A DNA stretch of 64,000 nt from the NCBI RefSeq assembly GCF_018613935.1, contig NZ_JAGGPF010000003.1:31225-95224 (forward strand), in the 5' to 3' direction. The position numbers and the translations under genes are program-made. Positions within the stretch are counted from its first letter, which is position 1; each line of letters starts with the position of its first letter. The notes beneath the pieces are model-generated. The model was given only the letters and a program-made list of their open reading frames with translations. It was not told the origin of the DNA and did no database searches. Source of the stretch: Agromyces sp. ISL-38. GTDB lineage: Bacteria; Actinomycetota; Actinomycetes; Actinomycetales; Microbacteriaceae. Below are positions 42,434 through 52,948 of the stretch, in pieces.

Positions 42434-43426
42434 GTGAGCCGAGTGCGACCCGACCCCGAGCTCCCCCGCGGCGTCGCGCTCGCGTGGGGCGTCGCGACGC
42501 ATCCGCAACGCGGCCCGAAGCGCGAGCTCTCCATCGAGCGCATCGTCGACGCCGCCATCGAGATCGCCGACGCCGAAGGGCTCTCGGCGGTGTCCATGAG
42601 CCGGGTCGCCGCCTCGCTCGGCTTCACGACGATGTCGCTCTACCGCTACGTCACGAGCAAGGACGACCTGATCCTGCTCATGCAGGAGGGCGCGGGTGAC
42701 GTGTCGGTGCCCGACGACGCCGTCGAGCGCACGTGGCGCGAGGGAGTGACAGCGTGGGTGCTCGCGATCCGGGAGGCGTACCGTGCGCACCCGTGGATCG
42801 TCGACATCCCGATCTCCGGGGCCCCGATCACGCCGAAGAACCTCACGATCGTCGACTGGTTCCTGCGGGAGGTGCGATCACTCCCCCTGAGCGACGGCGA
42901 GAAGATGTCGGCGCTCCTGCTGCTCACGAGCTACGCACGCGCGACGAGCGCGCAGGAACGCGACCTCGCCGCCGCTGCAGCAGCTGCACGCGATGCCGGC
43001 GACGTCACGGGCGAGAACTTCCTCGAGGCGCTCATCGAGCTCGTGACCCCCGAGCGATTCCCCTACCTGAGCCCGGTGATGGCGTCGGGCGGATACATCG
43101 CGGGCCCCGAGGCGGCCGATGACGAGGCTGACGAGGACTTCTCATTCGGCCTTGAGCGCATCCTCGACGGCATCGAGTACCACGTCGGCCGCCTCGAGTC
43201 GGGCGAGCGCGTGACGGCGGCGGGCCCCAAGCCCGCGCCGGCGCTCCTCCTCCCCCGCGACAAGGCCGTGCGCGAGGCGGCGAAGGCTCGCCGCGAGGCG
43301 GAGAAGGCGCTGCGCGAGGCGCAGAAGCGCGAGCGCGAGGCGATCAAGCATGCGCTCGAGCGCGAGAAGCACGAGCGGGAGCAGATCGAGCGACGCGAGC
43401 GGGAGCAGCTCGAGCGCAACACCTAG
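42434..43426 (+). CDS. TetR-family regulator with charged coiled-coil tail
   Basis: This 330-residue repressor has an N-terminal helix-turn-helix (residues 30-75: SIERIVDAAIEIADAEG then SLGFTTMSLYRYVTSKDDL) and a TetR C-terminal ligand domain like those next to drug exporters. Residues after about 270 form a long, highly charged helix in which most residues are Arg, Glu, Lys and Ala, ending REREQLERNT; usual family members stop before this. It may add a dimer or protein contact. GTG 42434 was chosen for its GGGAG ribosome site; a GTG at 42401 lies within the operator. It converges with prmC, leaving seven bases. Confidence 0.85.
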   Translation: MSRVRPDPELPRGVALAWGVATHPQRGPKRELSIERIVDAAIEIADAEGLSAVSMSRVAASLGFTTMSLYRYVTSKDDLILLMQEGAGDVSVPDDAVERTWREGVTAWVLAIREAYRAHPWIVDIPISGAPITPKNLTIVDWFLREVRSLPLSDGEKMSALLLLTSYARATSAQERDLAAAAAAARDAGDVTGENFLEALIELVTPERFPYLSPVMASGGYIAGPEAADDEADEDFSFGLERILDGIEYHVGRLESGERVTAAGPKPAPALLLPRDKAVREAAKARREAEKALREAQKREREAIKHALEREKHEREQIERREREQLERNT

Positions 43427-43433
43427 TCGCGGA

Positions 43434-44306
43434 TCAGCGGAGCGCCGTCGTCGCCCGGTCGCGGGTGGTCAGGTCGCGGTGATGCGAGATCGCCCGCCAG
43501 CCGTCGGATGCGAGCAGGGCGGCGATGCCGGCGGACTGCCGCTCCCCGTGCTCGATCACGAGCACGCCGCCGGGCCGGAGCAGCCCCAGCGCGCGCCTCG
43601 AGAGAGCCCGCACCACATCGAGCCCGTCGGCGCCGCCGTAGAGCGCCGGCTCGGGATCGTAGAGGCGCACCTCGGGGTCGCGTGGCATCTCGTTGAGCGG
43701 CACGTACGGCGGATTCGACACGACCACTGCGACGCGGCCGTCGAGCTCTGGCAACGCGACCGCGAGATCGGCGAACACGAGGTCGAGGTTCGGCGCGGCG
43801 ACCGCCTCGACGTTGCGGCGGGTCCAAGGGAATGCCTCGGGTGAGTTCTCGACCGCCCAGACGCGCGCGTGCGGCACCTCGGTCGCGAGGGCGAGCGCGA
43901 TCGCACCCGTGCCGGAACCCAGATCGACCGCGATCGGCTCCGGCTCGGCCGCCGCGCGCAGGGCATCGATCGCGAGCTGGGCGACCTCCTCGGTCTCGGG
44001 CCTCGGCACGAAGACGCCCGGGCCGACGTGGAGCTCGAGCGAACGGAAGGCGGCGCGGCCGGTGAGGTGCTGCAGGGGCTCGCGGCGGGCGCGGCGGGCG
44101 ACGAGCGCGTCGATCGCCGCGGCATCCGGCTCCCCCAACTCGCCGTCCATGACGAGCTTCGCCTGGACTCCGCCGCGCGAGAGGCCGAGCACGTGCCCGA
44201 TGAGCAGCTCGGCATCGACCTCGGGATCGGGCACGCCGGCGGCTGCCAGACGGGCGACGACGCCGTCTCGAATCGCCCGAAGGGAGTGCGCGCCGGGCCC
44301 CGGCAT
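43434..44306 (-). CDS. prmC: Peptide chain release factor N5-glutamine methyltransferase
   Basis: This 290-residue SAM-dependent enzyme methylates the GGQ glutamine of release factors. The SAM motif is AVDLGSGTGAIALALA near residue 125, and the catalytic VSNPPYVPLNEMP motif lies near 200. The N-terminal helical domain binds the release factor. ATG 44306 fits family length. In related genomes this gene follows prfA directly; here cysK and cysE on the opposite strand lie between them. Confidence 0.92.
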   Translation of the reverse strand: MPGPGAHSLRAIRDGVVARLAAAGVPDPEVDAELLIGHVLGLSRGGVQAKLVMDGELGEPDAAAIDALVARRARREPLQHLTGRAAFRSLELHVGPGVFVPRPETEEVAQLAIDALRAAAEPEPIAVDLGSGTGAIALALATEVPHARVWAVENSPEAFPWTRRNVEAVAAPNLDLVFADLAVALPELDGRVAVVVSNPPYVPLNEMPRDPEVRLYDPEPALYGGADGLDVVRALSRRALGLLRPGGVLVIEHGERQSAGIAALLASDGWRAISHHRDLTTRDRATTALR

Positions 44307-44401
44307 CCGTTGATCCACGCAATGGAATGTAACGCACGAGCCGGTGAGTGCGCCCCGACCATAGGCTGAGCGCGGCACTCGCCGTCACGAGAGGGATCAT
44401 C

Positions 44402-45337
44402 ATGGCACAGGTCTTCGACAACATCACCGAGGTATTCGGGCGCACCCCGCTCGTGCGTCTCAACCGAGTGACCGACGGCGCAGACGCCACGGTGCTCGCA
44501 AAGCTCGAGTTCTACAACCCGTCGGCGAGCGTCAAGGACCGCCTCGGGGTCGCGATCGTCGACGCCGCAGAGGCGTCCGGCGAGCTGGCACCCGGCGGCA
44601 CGATCGTCGAGGGCACGAGCGGCAACACCGGCATCGCGCTCGCGATGGTCGGCGCGGCGCGCGGATACCGCGTGATCATCGCGATGCCCGAGACGATGAG
44701 CAAGGAGCGCCGCGCCCTCCTCCGGGCCTATGGTGCGGAACTCGTGCTGACTCCCGGCAGCGAGGGCATGAAGGGCGCGGTCGCCCGCGCCGAGCAGCTC
44801 GTCACGGAGACCCCCGGCGCCGTGCTCGCGAAGCAGTTCGAGAACGAGGCGAACGTCGAGATCCACCGCCGCACCACGGCCGAGGAGGTCTGGAACGACA
44901 CCGACGGCGAAGTCGACATCTTCGTGTCGGGCATCGGCACCGGCGGCACCATCTCCGGCGTCGGCCAGGTGCTCAAGGAGCGCAAGCCCGAGGTGAAGAT
45001 CGTGGGCGTCGAGCCCGCCGAGTCGCCGATCCTCAACGGCGGAGCGCCCGGCCCCCACAAGATCCAGGGCATCGGTGCGAACTTCGTGCCGGCGATCCTC
45101 GACCGCGACGTCTACGACGAGATCATCGACGTCAACATCGACCAGGCCGTCGCCACCGCTCGCCGCCTCGGCGTCGAGGAGGGCATCCTCGGCGGCATCT
45201 CTTCGGGTGCCACGGTCTACGCGGCGGCCGAGCTCGCGAAGCGTCCCGAGAACGCCGGCAAGACCATCGTCGTGATCGCGGCGAGCTACGGCGAGCGGTA
45301 CCTCTCGACGGTGCTGTACGAAGGTCTGCTTGACTGA
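44402..45337 (+). CDS. cysK: Cysteine synthase A (O-acetylserine sulfhydrylase)
   Basis: This 311-residue PLP enzyme joins sulfide to O-acetylserine. The Schiff-base Lys lies in [12 protein letters not shown] near residue 42, the cofactor-phosphate and substrate loop is [15 protein letters not shown], and the [11 protein letters not shown] loop is near the end. ATG 44402 follows a GAGAGGG site. It overlaps cysE by eight bases, so the two cysteine-pathway enzymes, which also form a physical complex in many bacteria, are made together. A TAGGCT box at 44362-44367 may be the -10. Confidence 0.95.
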   Translation: MAQVFDNITEVFGRTPLVRLNRVTDGADATVLAKLEFYNPSASVKDRLGVAIVDAAEASGELAPGGTIVEGTSGNTGIALAMVGAARGYRVIIAMPETMSKERRALLRAYGAELVLTPGSEGMKGAVARAEQLVTETPGAVLAKQFENEANVEIHRRTTAEEVWNDTDGEVDIFVSGIGTGGTISGVGQVLKERKPEVKIVGVEPAESPILNGGAPGPHKIQGIGANFVPAILDRDVYDEIIDVNIDQAVATARRLGVEEGILGGISSGATVYAAAELAKRPENAGKTIVVIAASYGERYLSTVLYEGLLD

Positions 45338-45920
45338 GCGGGTGGGACTCCTCGCAACGCTTCGTGAAGACATCGCCACCGCTCGCGCCCACGATCCGGC
45401 CTCACGCGGATCGATCGAGGTGTTCCTCGCCTACTCGGGGTTGCATGCGATCTGGGGTCACCGTGCTGCGCACCGGCTCTGGGTGAGCGGGCTCTTCCTG
45501 CCCGCGCGACTCCTGTCGCAACTGGTGCGGTTCCTCACGGGCGTGGAGATCCACCCGGGCGCGACCATCGGCCGGCGCTTCTTCATCGACCATGGCATGG
45601 GCGTCGTGATCGGCGAGACGGCTGTGCTCGGCGACGACGTGATGCTCTACCACGGGGTCACCCTCGGCGGGAAGGCGCGGCGGGGCACCGGGCGCGGAGC
45701 CAAGCGGCATCCGACGCTCGAAGACGGCGTCACCGTCGGGGCCGGCGCGAAGGTGCTCGGCCCCGTCACGATCGGGGCGTGGAGTGCGATCGGCGCGAAC
45801 GCCGTCGTGACGAAGGATGCTCCCGCGCACTCGCTCATCGTCGGCATCCCCGCGACGATCAAACCGCTCTCGCACGAGACGGCCGACGCCGCCCGCGGCG
45901 TGCACGACTGGCACATCTGA
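45330..45920 (+). CDS. cysE: Serine O-acetyltransferase
   Basis: This 196-residue enzyme acetylates serine for cysteine synthesis. A helical N-terminal domain is followed by a left-handed beta helix ([38 protein letters not shown]) with catalytic His in HPGA and DHG. The C-terminus ends HDWHI, with the terminal Ile that CysE uses to dock into CysK. The TTG start has GAAGG six bases upstream; GTG 45342 is an alternative. Confidence 0.93.
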   Translation: MTERVGLLATLREDIATARAHDPASRGSIEVFLAYSGLHAIWGHRAAHRLWVSGLFLPARLLSQLVRFLTGVEIHPGATIGRRFFIDHGMGVVIGETAVLGDDVMLYHGVTLGGKARRGTGRGAKRHPTLEDGVTVGAGAKVLGPVTIGAWSAIGANAVVTKDAPAHSLIVGIPATIKPLSHETADAARGVHDWHI

Positions 45921-45928
45921 GGTGAAGG

Positions 45929-45958
45929 CGCGAGCGGATGCCGCGGCATCCGCTCGCG
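45929..45958. terminator. 30-base perfect palindrome between convergent cysE and prfA
   Basis: The palindrome has no unpaired centre and contains GGATGCCGCGGCATCC flanked by CGCGAGC on the left and GCTCGCG on the right. It occupies almost all of the 39-base gap between the cysE and prfA stops, so it can act as a bidirectional terminator. It also carries the dispersed GGATGCC word in both orientations. Confidence 0.65.
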
Positions 45959-45959
45959 G

Positions 45960-47036
45960 CTACTCGTCGCCGAGATTCGCGAGGCGTGCCTCTTCGTCGG
46001 CTTGGATCGCCGACTCGACGATGGGGTCGAGCGCGCCGTTCATGACGGAGTCGAGGTTGTAGGCCTTGTAGCCCGTGCGGTGGTCGGCGATGCGGTTCTC
46101 GGGGAAGTTGTAGGTGCGGATGCGCTCGGAGCGGTCCATCGAGCGGATCTGCGACTTGCGGGCATCGGATGCCGCGGCCGCGATCTCCTCCTGCTGGCGG
46201 GCGAGGATGCGGGCACGAAGCACCCGCATCGCCGCCTCGCGGTTCTGCAGCTGCGACTTCTCGTTCTGCATCGACACGACGATGCCGGTCGGGAGGTGGG
46301 TGATGCGCACGGCGGAGTCGGTGGTGTTCACCGACTGGCCGCCGGGACCCGATGAACGGTAGACGTCGATCTTCAGGTCGTTCTGGCTGATGTCGACTTC
46401 TTCGGGCTCGTCGACCTCGGGGAAGACGAGCACGCCCGTCGTCGAGGTGTGGATGCGGCCCTGCGTCTCGGTGACGGGAACGCGCTGCACGCGGTGCACG
46501 CCGCCCTCGTACTTGAGGTGCGCCCACACGCCCTGCGACGGATCGGTCGCGTTCGACTTGATTGCGACCTGTACGTCTTTGTAGCCGCCGAGGTCGGACT
46601 CGTTCTGGTCGAGGAGCTCGACCTTCCATCCCTTGGCCTGCGCGTACTGCATGTACATCCGCAGGAGATCGCCGGCGAAGAGGGCGCTCTCCGCGCCCCC
46701 CTCGCCGCCCTTGATCTCCATGATCACGTCGCGTCCGTCGTCGGGGTCGCGCGGGATGAGCAGCCGCCGCAGGCGCTCCTGCGCCGTGGCGAGCGCCTCT
46801 TCGAGCACCGGCACCTCCTCGGCGAAGGCGGCGTCGTCTTTGGCGAGCTCGCGTGCAGCTGCGAGGTCGTCTTGCGCCTCGAGCCACACCGTGTGCGCGT
46901 GGACGATCCGGCTCAGCTCGGCGTAGCGCCGATTGACCTTCTTCGCGCGCGCAGCGTCGGCGTGGAGCGCCGGGTCGGCGAGCTCCTCCTGCAGTTGCGC
47001 GTGCTCGGCGAGGAGGCTGCTGACGGATTCGAACAC
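45960..47036 (-). CDS. prfA: Peptide chain release factor 1
   Basis: This 358-residue factor reads UAA and UAG. The peptidyl-hydrolase motif GGQ lies in [18 protein letters not shown] near residue 232, and the stop-codon contact region [16 protein letters not shown] is near 195. The N-terminal helices are normal. The GTG start lies four bases after the rho stop, so the two are cotranscribed; no rpmE lies between them, unlike M. tuberculosis. Confidence 0.97.
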   Translation of the reverse strand: MFESVSSLLAEHAQLQEELADPALHADAARAKKVNRRYAELSRIVHAHTVWLEAQDDLAAARELAKDDAAFAEEVPVLEEALATAQERLRRLLIPRDPDDGRDVIMEIKGGEGGAESALFAGDLLRMYMQYAQAKGWKVELLDQNESDLGGYKDVQVAIKSNATDPSQGVWAHLKYEGGVHRVQRVPVTETQGRIHTSTTGVLVFPEVDEPEEVDISQNDLKIDVYRSSGPGGQSVNTTDSAVRITHLPTGIVVSMQNEKSQLQNREAAMRVLRARILARQQEEIAAAASDARKSQIRSMDRSERIRTYNFPENRIADHRTGYKAYNLDSVMNGALDPIVESAIQADEEARLANLGDE

Positions 47037-47040
47037 AGCC

Positions 47041-49323
47041 TTACCGGTGGTCGATCTCGTGCCCGTGCGAAGCCGCCGTGCCGCCCGCGACGGGCATCGA
47101 CTTCTGCATGAGCATCAGGAACTCGACGTTCGACTGGGTCTCCTTCAGGCGCCCCAGCACTGCCTCGAGAGCCGGCTGGGGGTCGAGGCCCGCGAGGGCG
47201 CGCCGGAGCTTCCAGGTGATCTTCACCTCGTCGGGCGAGAGCAGCATCTCCTCGCGACGCGTCGACGAGGCGTTCACGTCGACGGCGGGGAAGATGCGCT
47301 TGTCGGCGAGCTGGCGCGAGAGCCGGAGCTCGGAGTTGCCGGTGCCCTTGAACTCCTCGAAGATCACCTCGTCCATCTTCGAGCCGGTCTCGACGAGCGC
47401 GGTGGCGAGGATGGTGAGCGAGCCGCCGTTCTCGATGTTGCGCGCGGCCCCGAAGAACCGCTTCGGCGGGTAGAGCGCCGAGGCGTCGACACCCCCGGAG
47501 AGGATGCGACCGGATGCCGGTGCGGCGAGGTTGTACGCACGCCCGAGCCGGGTGATCGAGTCGAGCAGCACGACGACGTCGTGACCGAGTTCGACGAGGC
47601 GCTTCGCGCGCTCGATGGCGAGCTCGGCGACGGTCGTGTGGTCTTCGGCGGGACGGTCGAAGGTCGAGGCGATGACCTCGCCCTTCACCGTGCGCTGCAT
47701 GTCGGTGACCTCTTCGGGACGCTCGTCGACGAGCACGACCATGAGGTGCACCTCGGGGTTGTTCGTCGAGATGGCGTTCGCGATCTGCTGCAGCACGATC
47801 GTCTTGCCGGCCTTGGGCGGCGCGACGATGAGGCCACGCTGGCCTTTGCCGATCGGGGCGACGAGGTCGATGATGCGCTGCGTGAGCTTCGTGTGCTCGG
47901 TCTCGAGCCGCAAGCGCTCCTGGGGGTAGAGCGGCGTGAGCTTCTGGAAGTCGACGCGCGCCGCCGACTCCTCGGGCGTCTGCCCGTTCACCGAGTCGAC
48001 CTTGACGAGGGCGTTGTACTTCTGGCGGCTGTTCGACTCGCCGTCGCGCGGCTGCTTGATGGAGCCGACGACCGCGTCGCCCTTGCGCAGGTTGTACTTC
48101 TTCACCTGGCCGAGCGAGACGTAGACGTCGCTCGGGCCCGGCAGGTAGCCGGTCGTGCGCACGAACGCGTAGTTGTCGAGCACATCGAGGATGCCGGCGA
48201 TCGGGATCAGCACGTCGTCATCGAGGATCTCGGGCTCGAGCTCGTCGCCGCCGGCCTGGCCGCGACGCTTGCGGTCGCGGTAACGGTTGCGACGGCCGCC
48301 CTCGCCATCCTGCAACTGCTCCTGCTGGCCACGCTCCTGCTGGCCACGGCCCTGCTGGCCGCGTGCGCCGTCGTTCTGCTGCTTGCCGGTGTCGGCGTCG
48401 GCCTGGCGGGTCGTGTCAGCCTTGGCACCCTCGTCGGCCTTGCGGCCCTGCTCGGCCTGGCCGCCGTTCTGGCGGTCGCCACGCTCGCCGCGATCACCGT
48501 TCTGGCGCTCGCCGCGCTCGGCGCGGTCGCCGTTCTGACGGGGCTGCTGGCGGCCCTCGGTCTTCTGGGCGTCGTCGCCGCGCTCGGTGCGCTCGGTGCG
48601 CTCGGTGCGCTCGGTGCGCTCGCCGCCTCGGCGGCCACGGTTGCGGTTGCGACCCTGGCGCGGTTCGTCGGCGGATGCCGCCTCTTCGTCGCCCTCGACG
48701 GGCTGCGTGCTGCGGGCGCCCTCGCCGGTTGCGGCGGCGAGTTCCTCGCGAACGGCCGCGCGGGCCGCCTCGCGGGCGTCGACATCGGCCGGCACGAGGC
48801 CGAGTCCGGTGTCGCCGCCGTTCACGTGCTGCGTCGCGGCCGTGGTCGCGCTCGTGGCGCGTCGCGGCTGACGACGGGCGGGACGGGTGATCGTGACCTC
48901 GGTGGCGAGCGAATCGCTCGCGCTCTCGGCCGCGTCAGGGGAATCGGTCGCCGATGCTTCTGCAGGCTCGCTCGGAGCCTCGCCTCGGGCGGACTCGACG
49001 ATGGTCGAGGACTCGACCGCCGCGGCGGTCTCCGCCTCGGCAGGCGTCTCGGCAGGCGTCTCGGCAGGCGTCTCGAAAAGCGTCTCGAAAGACGTCTCGG
49101 CGTCGGCGGCCGGAGCCGCGGTCTCGTCAGGCTCGACGACCGGAGCTGCGCCGGCCGACCCCTCCTGGTGGGCGGAGATCAGCTCCACGAGTTCTCCCTT
49201 TCGGCGCTTCGAAGCACCTGCGATGCCGAGCGTGAGGGCGAGCTCCTGGAGCTCGGGGACCTTGAGGGTGCTCAGGCGGGTGCGGTTGGCCACGCTCTCG
49301 GCGTGGTCGGTTCCGTTGGTCAC
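47041..49323 (-). CDS. rho: Transcription termination factor Rho with large disordered insertion
   Basis: This 760-residue hexameric RNA helicase ends transcripts; E. coli Rho has 419 residues. The N-terminal helical bundle ([18 protein letters not shown]) is separated from the RNA-binding OB domain (near residue 370) by about 310 low-complexity residues rich in Ala, Glu, then Arg, Gly, Asn and Gln, with ETPA and RTE tandem repeats. The motor has Walker [11 protein letters not shown] and the Q/R-loop region intact. GTG 49323 follows AAAGGA. An insertion here is common in actinobacterial Rho and gives extra RNA contacts; its length and repeats vary by species. Confidence 0.95.
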   Translation of the reverse strand: MTNGTDHAESVANRTRLSTLKVPELQELALTLGIAGASKRRKGELVELISAHQEGSAGAAPVVEPDETAAPAADAETSFETLFETPAETPAETPAEAETAAAVESSTIVESARGEAPSEPAEASATDSPDAAESASDSLATEVTITRPARRQPRRATSATTAATQHVNGGDTGLGLVPADVDAREAARAAVREELAAATGEGARSTQPVEGDEEAASADEPRQGRNRNRGRRGGERTERTERTERTERGDDAQKTEGRQQPRQNGDRAERGERQNGDRGERGDRQNGGQAEQGRKADEGAKADTTRQADADTGKQQNDGARGQQGRGQQERGQQEQLQDGEGGRRNRYRDRKRRGQAGGDELEPEILDDDVLIPIAGILDVLDNYAFVRTTGYLPGPSDVYVSLGQVKKYNLRKGDAVVGSIKQPRDGESNSRQKYNALVKVDSVNGQTPEESAARVDFQKLTPLYPQERLRLETEHTKLTQRIIDLVAPIGKGQRGLIVAPPKAGKTIVLQQIANAISTNNPEVHLMVVLVDERPEEVTDMQRTVKGEVIASTFDRPAEDHTTVAELAIERAKRLVELGHDVVVLLDSITRLGRAYNLAAPASGRILSGGVDASALYPPKRFFGAARNIENGGSLTILATALVETGSKMDEVIFEEFKGTGNSELRLSRQLADKRIFPAVDVNASSTRREEMLLSPDEVKITWKLRRALAGLDPQPALEAVLGRLKETQSNVEFLMLMQKSMPVAGGTAASHGHEIDHR
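48581..48616. repeat. Four-copy 9-base tandem repeat inside rho
   Basis: The unit CGCTCGGTG occurs four times without change and continues six more bases. On the coding strand it encodes the RTE run of the Rho insertion. Such a run can slip and change protein length without breaking frame. Confidence 0.85.
49036..49071. repeat. Three-copy 12-base tandem repeat inside rho
   Basis: The unit CTCGGCAGGCGT occurs three times in a row and encodes the repeated ETPA of the Rho insertion. Diverged copies follow just to the right. Confidence 0.8.
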
Positions 49324-49589
49324 TGGGTATGTTCCTTTCCCCTGTCGCAGAGTTGCGACCCAGGAGAGCTGATCGCTGGCACGAGCGATGTCGAAGCGCG
49401 GTGGCGCAGACGTGCGCGAGAGCGAGAGCAATAGATTGCCGGGAATTGCACGATGCGACCGGGAACGCGAACAATGCGTTGCCTGCCGGGTGCGGATTCA
49501 GTCTAGCATCACCGAATCCATCGCCCCGACAGCCGACACGCCTCTGGGGAATGGATGCCCCAGGGCGGCGCGGCGCGCGGAGCAGCGCG
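49324..49589 (-). promoter_or_regulatory. rho leader and probable promoter
   Basis: This 266-base gap between thrB and rho holds no gene. On the minus strand TGCTAGACT (49508-49500) is a good extended -10 box, which would give a leader of about 170 bases before the GTG. A short CGCGC/GCGCG hairpin at 49574-49589 may weaken read-through from thrB. A long leader fits the known autoregulation of rho by its own product in other bacteria; that is inference here. Confidence 0.4.
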
Positions 49590-50546
49590 TTATGCGGCCT
49601 GGACCGTGGCACCCTTGAAGTCGACGGCGAGCGGCAGGGCCTGCCAGACCGTGTCGGCCGAAGCCTCGACGAGCCTGATCGCCTCGGCGCGTTCGCTCGG
49701 GTCGCTCGCGAGCACGAGGATCGACGGCCCTGCCCCTGAGACGACCGCAGGATGCCCCGCCGCGCGGAGGGCCCGGATGAGCCGGTCGGTCTCGGGCATG
49801 GCCTGCGCGCGGTAGTGCTGGTGCAGCTTGTCTTCGGTGGCCTGCAGGAGCAGCTCGGGGCTCTGGATGAGGGCGGCGATGAGCAGCGCGGAGCGCGAGA
49901 CGTTGAACACCGCGTCTTCGTGCGGCACCGACTCGGGCTGCAGCGACCGGGCGAGGGCTGTCGACATCTCATGCTCGGGCACGAGCACGAGTGGCGAGAC
50001 GCCGCGGTGCACGATGAGCTTCTTGTGTCGCGGCCCCTCGGGAGTCACCCACGCGATCGTCAGCCCGCCGAAGAGCGCCGGCGCCACGTTGTCGGGGTGC
50101 CCCTCGAGCTCGGTCGCGAGGGCGAGCAGCTCGTCGGGGTCGAACTCGACGATGCCCTCGAGGAGCCCCTTCGCCGCGACCACGCCAGCGACGATCGCGG
50201 CGCCCGACGAACCGAGCCCGCGGCCGTGCGGGATGCTGTTGTGAGCCACGAGTTTGAGCGGCGGCAGCTCGACGCCCGCGCGGGCGAATGTGTGCGCGAT
50301 CGCGCGCACCACGAGGTGCGACGCGTCGAGTGGCACCTCGCCGGCGCCCACGCCATGCACCTCGATGTCGAGCCCCGCGGCATCCGGAACCGACACCTCG
50401 AGCTCGTCGTAGCGAGCGAGTGCGAGGCCCAGCGTGTCGAAGCCCGGGCCGAGGTTGGCGGAGGTGGCCGGCACCTTCACGTGCACGCGCCGGCCCGTGA
50501 GGTCTGGGAGCACGCCCGCGGCGGGCGCTGCGGCGGCACTGGTCAT
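49590..50546 (-). CDS. thrB: Homoserine kinase
   Basis: This 318-residue GHMP-family kinase phosphorylates homoserine on the way to threonine. The ATP motif [17 protein letters not shown] lies near residue 105, the N-terminal [18 protein letters not shown] is the substrate-side signature, and [11 protein letters not shown] forms the third GHMP motif. ATG 50546 overlaps the thrC stop (ATGA). The upstream in-frame extension is shadow sequence. Confidence 0.96.
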   Translation of the reverse strand: MTSAAAAPAAGVLPDLTGRRVHVKVPATSANLGPGFDTLGLALARYDELEVSVPDAAGLDIEVHGVGAGEVPLDASHLVVRAIAHTFARAGVELPPLKLVAHNSIPHGRGLGSSGAAIVAGVVAAKGLLEGIVEFDPDELLALATELEGHPDNVAPALFGGLTIAWVTPEGPRHKKLIVHRGVSPLVLVPEHEMSTALARSLQPESVPHEDAVFNVSRSALLIAALIQSPELLLQATEDKLHQHYRAQAMPETDRLIRALRAAGHPAVVSGAGPSILVLASDPSERAEAIRLVEASADTVWQALPLAVDFKGATVQAA

Positions 50547-51640
50547 GAGGAGAGTCCGAGAACTGCGGCGACGGCCGCGGTGTCGACCGGCACGATCGTC
50601 GGCTGCACATCGGAGCCGTCGGCCGTGCGAAGGGCCCATTGCGGGTCTTTCAGGCCGTGGCCGGTCACCGTGAGCACGACGCGCGCACCCGCAGGCACGA
50701 CACCCGCGGCAGAGCGCTCGAGGAGGCCGGCGACGCTGATCGCCGAGGCGGGCTCGACGAAGATGCCGACCTCGGCCGAGAGGATCCGCTGCGCCTCGAG
50801 GATCTTGTCGTCGTCGATGGCGCCGAAGTAGCCGTCGGACTCGTCGCGTGCCTCGAGCGCAAGCTCCCACGACGCCGGATTGCCGATGCGGATCGCGCTC
50901 GCGATCGTGTCGGGATCGCGCACGACCTCGCCGCGCACGATGGGCGCGGATCCGGATGCCTGGAAGCCGAACATGCGCGGCAGCCGCGTGGCGTTGCCCG
51001 CGGCGATGTCCTCACGGTAGCCGCGCGTGTACGCGGTGTAGTTGCCCGCGTTGCCGACGGGGATGAAGTGGAAGTCGGGCGCGTCGCCGAGCACCTCGAC
51101 GACCTCGAAGGCGGCCGTCTTCTGGCCCTCGATGCGGTCGTTGTTCACCGAGTTCACGAGGTGCACGGGGTAGTTCGCCGCGAGCTCGCGGGCGATCTCG
51201 AGGCAGTCGTCGAAGTTGCCCTGCACCTGGAGGAGCTGGGCGTTGTGGGCGATCGCCTGGCTGAGCTTGCCGAGGGCGATCTTGCCCTCGGGCACGAGCA
51301 CCGCGGCGGTGATGCCGGCGTGCGTCGCGTACGCCGCCGCCGACGCCGAGGTGTTGCCGGTCGACGCGCAGATGACGACCTTCGCGCCGCGCTCGACCGC
51401 CTTCGTCACGGCCATGGTCATGCCGCGGTCCTTGAAGGAGCCGGTGGGGTTCATGCCCTCGAACTTCACCCACACGTCGGCGCCCGTGCGGCGCGAGAGC
51501 GCCGGGGCGGGCAGGAGGGGCGTTCCGCCCTCGCCGAGGGTGACGACGGGCGTGGCATCCGTCACGTCGAGGCGATCGGCGTACTCGCGGATCACGCCGC
51601 GCCATTGACGCGAATTGGCCTTGGGGGTGGGCTGGTTCAC
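50543..51640 (-). CDS. thrC: Threonine synthase
   Basis: This 365-residue PLP enzyme converts phosphohomoserine to threonine. The cofactor Lys lies in [17 protein letters not shown] near residue 62, and the phosphate loop is [16 protein letters not shown]. It is the short form typical of actinobacteria. The GTG start follows the hom TAA stop with no base between, so translation is probably coupled. It lacks any allosteric domain. Confidence 0.96.
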   Translation of the reverse strand: MNQPTPKANSRQWRGVIREYADRLDVTDATPVVTLGEGGTPLLPAPALSRRTGADVWVKFEGMNPTGSFKDRGMTMAVTKAVERGAKVVICASTGNTSASAAAYATHAGITAAVLVPEGKIALGKLSQAIAHNAQLLQVQGNFDDCLEIARELAANYPVHLVNSVNNDRIEGQKTAAFEVVEVLGDAPDFHFIPVGNAGNYTAYTRGYREDIAAGNATRLPRMFGFQASGSAPIVRGEVVRDPDTIASAIRIGNPASWELALEARDESDGYFGAIDDDKILEAQRILSAEVGIFVEPASAISVAGLLERSAAGVVPAGARVVLTVTGHGLKDPQWALRTADGSDVQPTIVPVDTAAVAAVLGLSS

Positions 51641-52948
51641 TTACGTTCCTTCGACTCGGAGAACGGATGCCACGGATGCGACGACGGGACTCTGGGCGAG
51701 GGCGGCGACGGTCTCGGCGAGCGCGGACTCCTTCGCCTCATGCGTCCCGATGACCAGCGTAGCCCGCTGGGAGTCGTCGCTCACCGTCTGCTGGAGCTGC
51801 TCGACCGACACTCCGTGGTCGGCGAAGACGTGCGCGATCTTCGCGAGCACGCCCGGCTCGTCGACCACCTCGAGGGTGATCGCGTAGCGCGTCGTGATGC
51901 GCCCGATGTCGAGCACGGGCATCTCGGCGTGGGTGGACTCGGCGGTGCCGGGGCCGCCGATGACGTGGCGCCTCGCGATCGCGACGAGGTCGCCGAGCAC
52001 CGCGGAGGCGGTCTGCACTCCCCCGGCGCCGGCACCGTAGAACATGAGGGGGCCGGCCGCTGCGGCCTCGACGAACACGGCGTTGTTCGCCCCGTGCACC
52101 GCAGCGAGCGGATGGATCCGCGGCACGAGTGCCGGATAGACCCGCGCCGACACGCCCTCCTCGCCCGTCTCGGGGTCGACGAGCCGTTCGCAGATCGCGA
52201 GGAGCTTCACGACGAAGCCGGCGCGCTTGGCCGATTCGACCTGATCGGCGGTCACGCCCGTGATGCCCTCGCGGTACACGGCCTCGACCGGGACGCTCGT
52301 GTGGAAGGCGAGGCTCGCGAGGATCGCCGCCTTCTGCGCGGCGTCGTAGCCGCCGATGTCGGCGGTGGGATCGGCCTCGGCGTAGCCGAGCTCGGTCGCG
52401 GTCGCGAGGGCGTCTTCGAGGCTCGCGCCCGTCGTGTCCATGCGGTCGAGGATGAAGTTCGTGGTGCCGTTGACGATGCCGAGGATGCGCTCGACCCGAT
52501 CGCCCGCGAGGCTGTCGCGCAACGGGCGGATGATCGGGATCGCGCCCGCGACGGCGGCCTCGTAGGAGAGCTGCGCGCCGACCTGCTCGGCAGCCGCGAA
52601 GAGCTCGGGCCCGTGCAGCGCGAGGAGCGCCTTGTTGCCCGTGACGACGTCGGCGCCCGAGGCGATCGCGCTCAGCACGAGCGTGCGGGCCGGTTCGATG
52701 CCGCCCATGAGCTCGATGACGATGTCGGAGCCGAGGATGAGGTTCTCGGCATCGGTCGTGAAGAGCTCGCGCGGCAGGGGGCTGTCGCGCTTCGCGTCGA
52801 GATCTCGCACGGCGATGCCCACGAGCTCGATGCGCGCACCGCTGCGCTGTGCGAGCTCGTCGGAGTGCTCGAGCAGCAGGCGCGCGACCTGCGAGCCCAC
52901 CGACCCCGCCCCGAGCAGGCCGACGCGGATGGAGCGGTACTCGATCAT
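51641..52948 (-). CDS. hom: Homoserine dehydrogenase
   Basis: This 435-residue enzyme reduces aspartate semialdehyde to homoserine. It has the nucleotide-binding GLLGAGSVGSQVARLL at the N-terminus, the catalytic region GIVNGTTNFILDRM and GYAEADPTADIGGYDAAQK in the middle, and a C-terminal ACT domain (about residues 355-435, LEVVDEPGVLAKIAHVFAD) that normally gives threonine feedback. ATG 52948 overlaps the lysA stop. Confidence 0.96.
   Translation of the reverse strand: MIEYRSIRVGLLGAGSVGSQVARLLLEHSDELAQRSGARIELVGIAVRDLDAKRDSPLPRELFTTDAENLILGSDIVIELMGGIEPARTLVLSAIASGADVVTGNKALLALHGPELFAAAEQVGAQLSYEAAVAGAIPIIRPLRDSLAGDRVERILGIVNGTTNFILDRMDTTGASLEDALATATELGYAEADPTADIGGYDAAQKAAILASLAFHTSVPVEAVYREGITGVTADQVESAKRAGFVVKLLAICERLVDPETGEEGVSARVYPALVPRIHPLAAVHGANNAVFVEAAAAGPLMFYGAGAGGVQTASAVLGDLVAIARRHVIGGPGTAESTHAEMPVLDIGRITTRYAITLEVVDEPGVLAKIAHVFADHGVSVEQLQQTVSDDSQRATLVIGTHEAKESALAETVAALAQSPVVASVASVLRVEGT

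Noticed and set aside
48581..49071. Short regular repeats that could suggest a CRISPR or minisatellite
   Set aside because: Units are 9 and 12 bases without spacers, in frame within rho, and encode RTE and ETPA; no repeat-spacer structure exists.
46933..49434. 833-codon plus-strand frame opposite rho with apparent membrane-like Leu/Ala repeats
   Set aside because: The Leu/Ala-rich stretch is the complement of the repeat-coding Rho insertion; rho itself is certain from its motor motifs.
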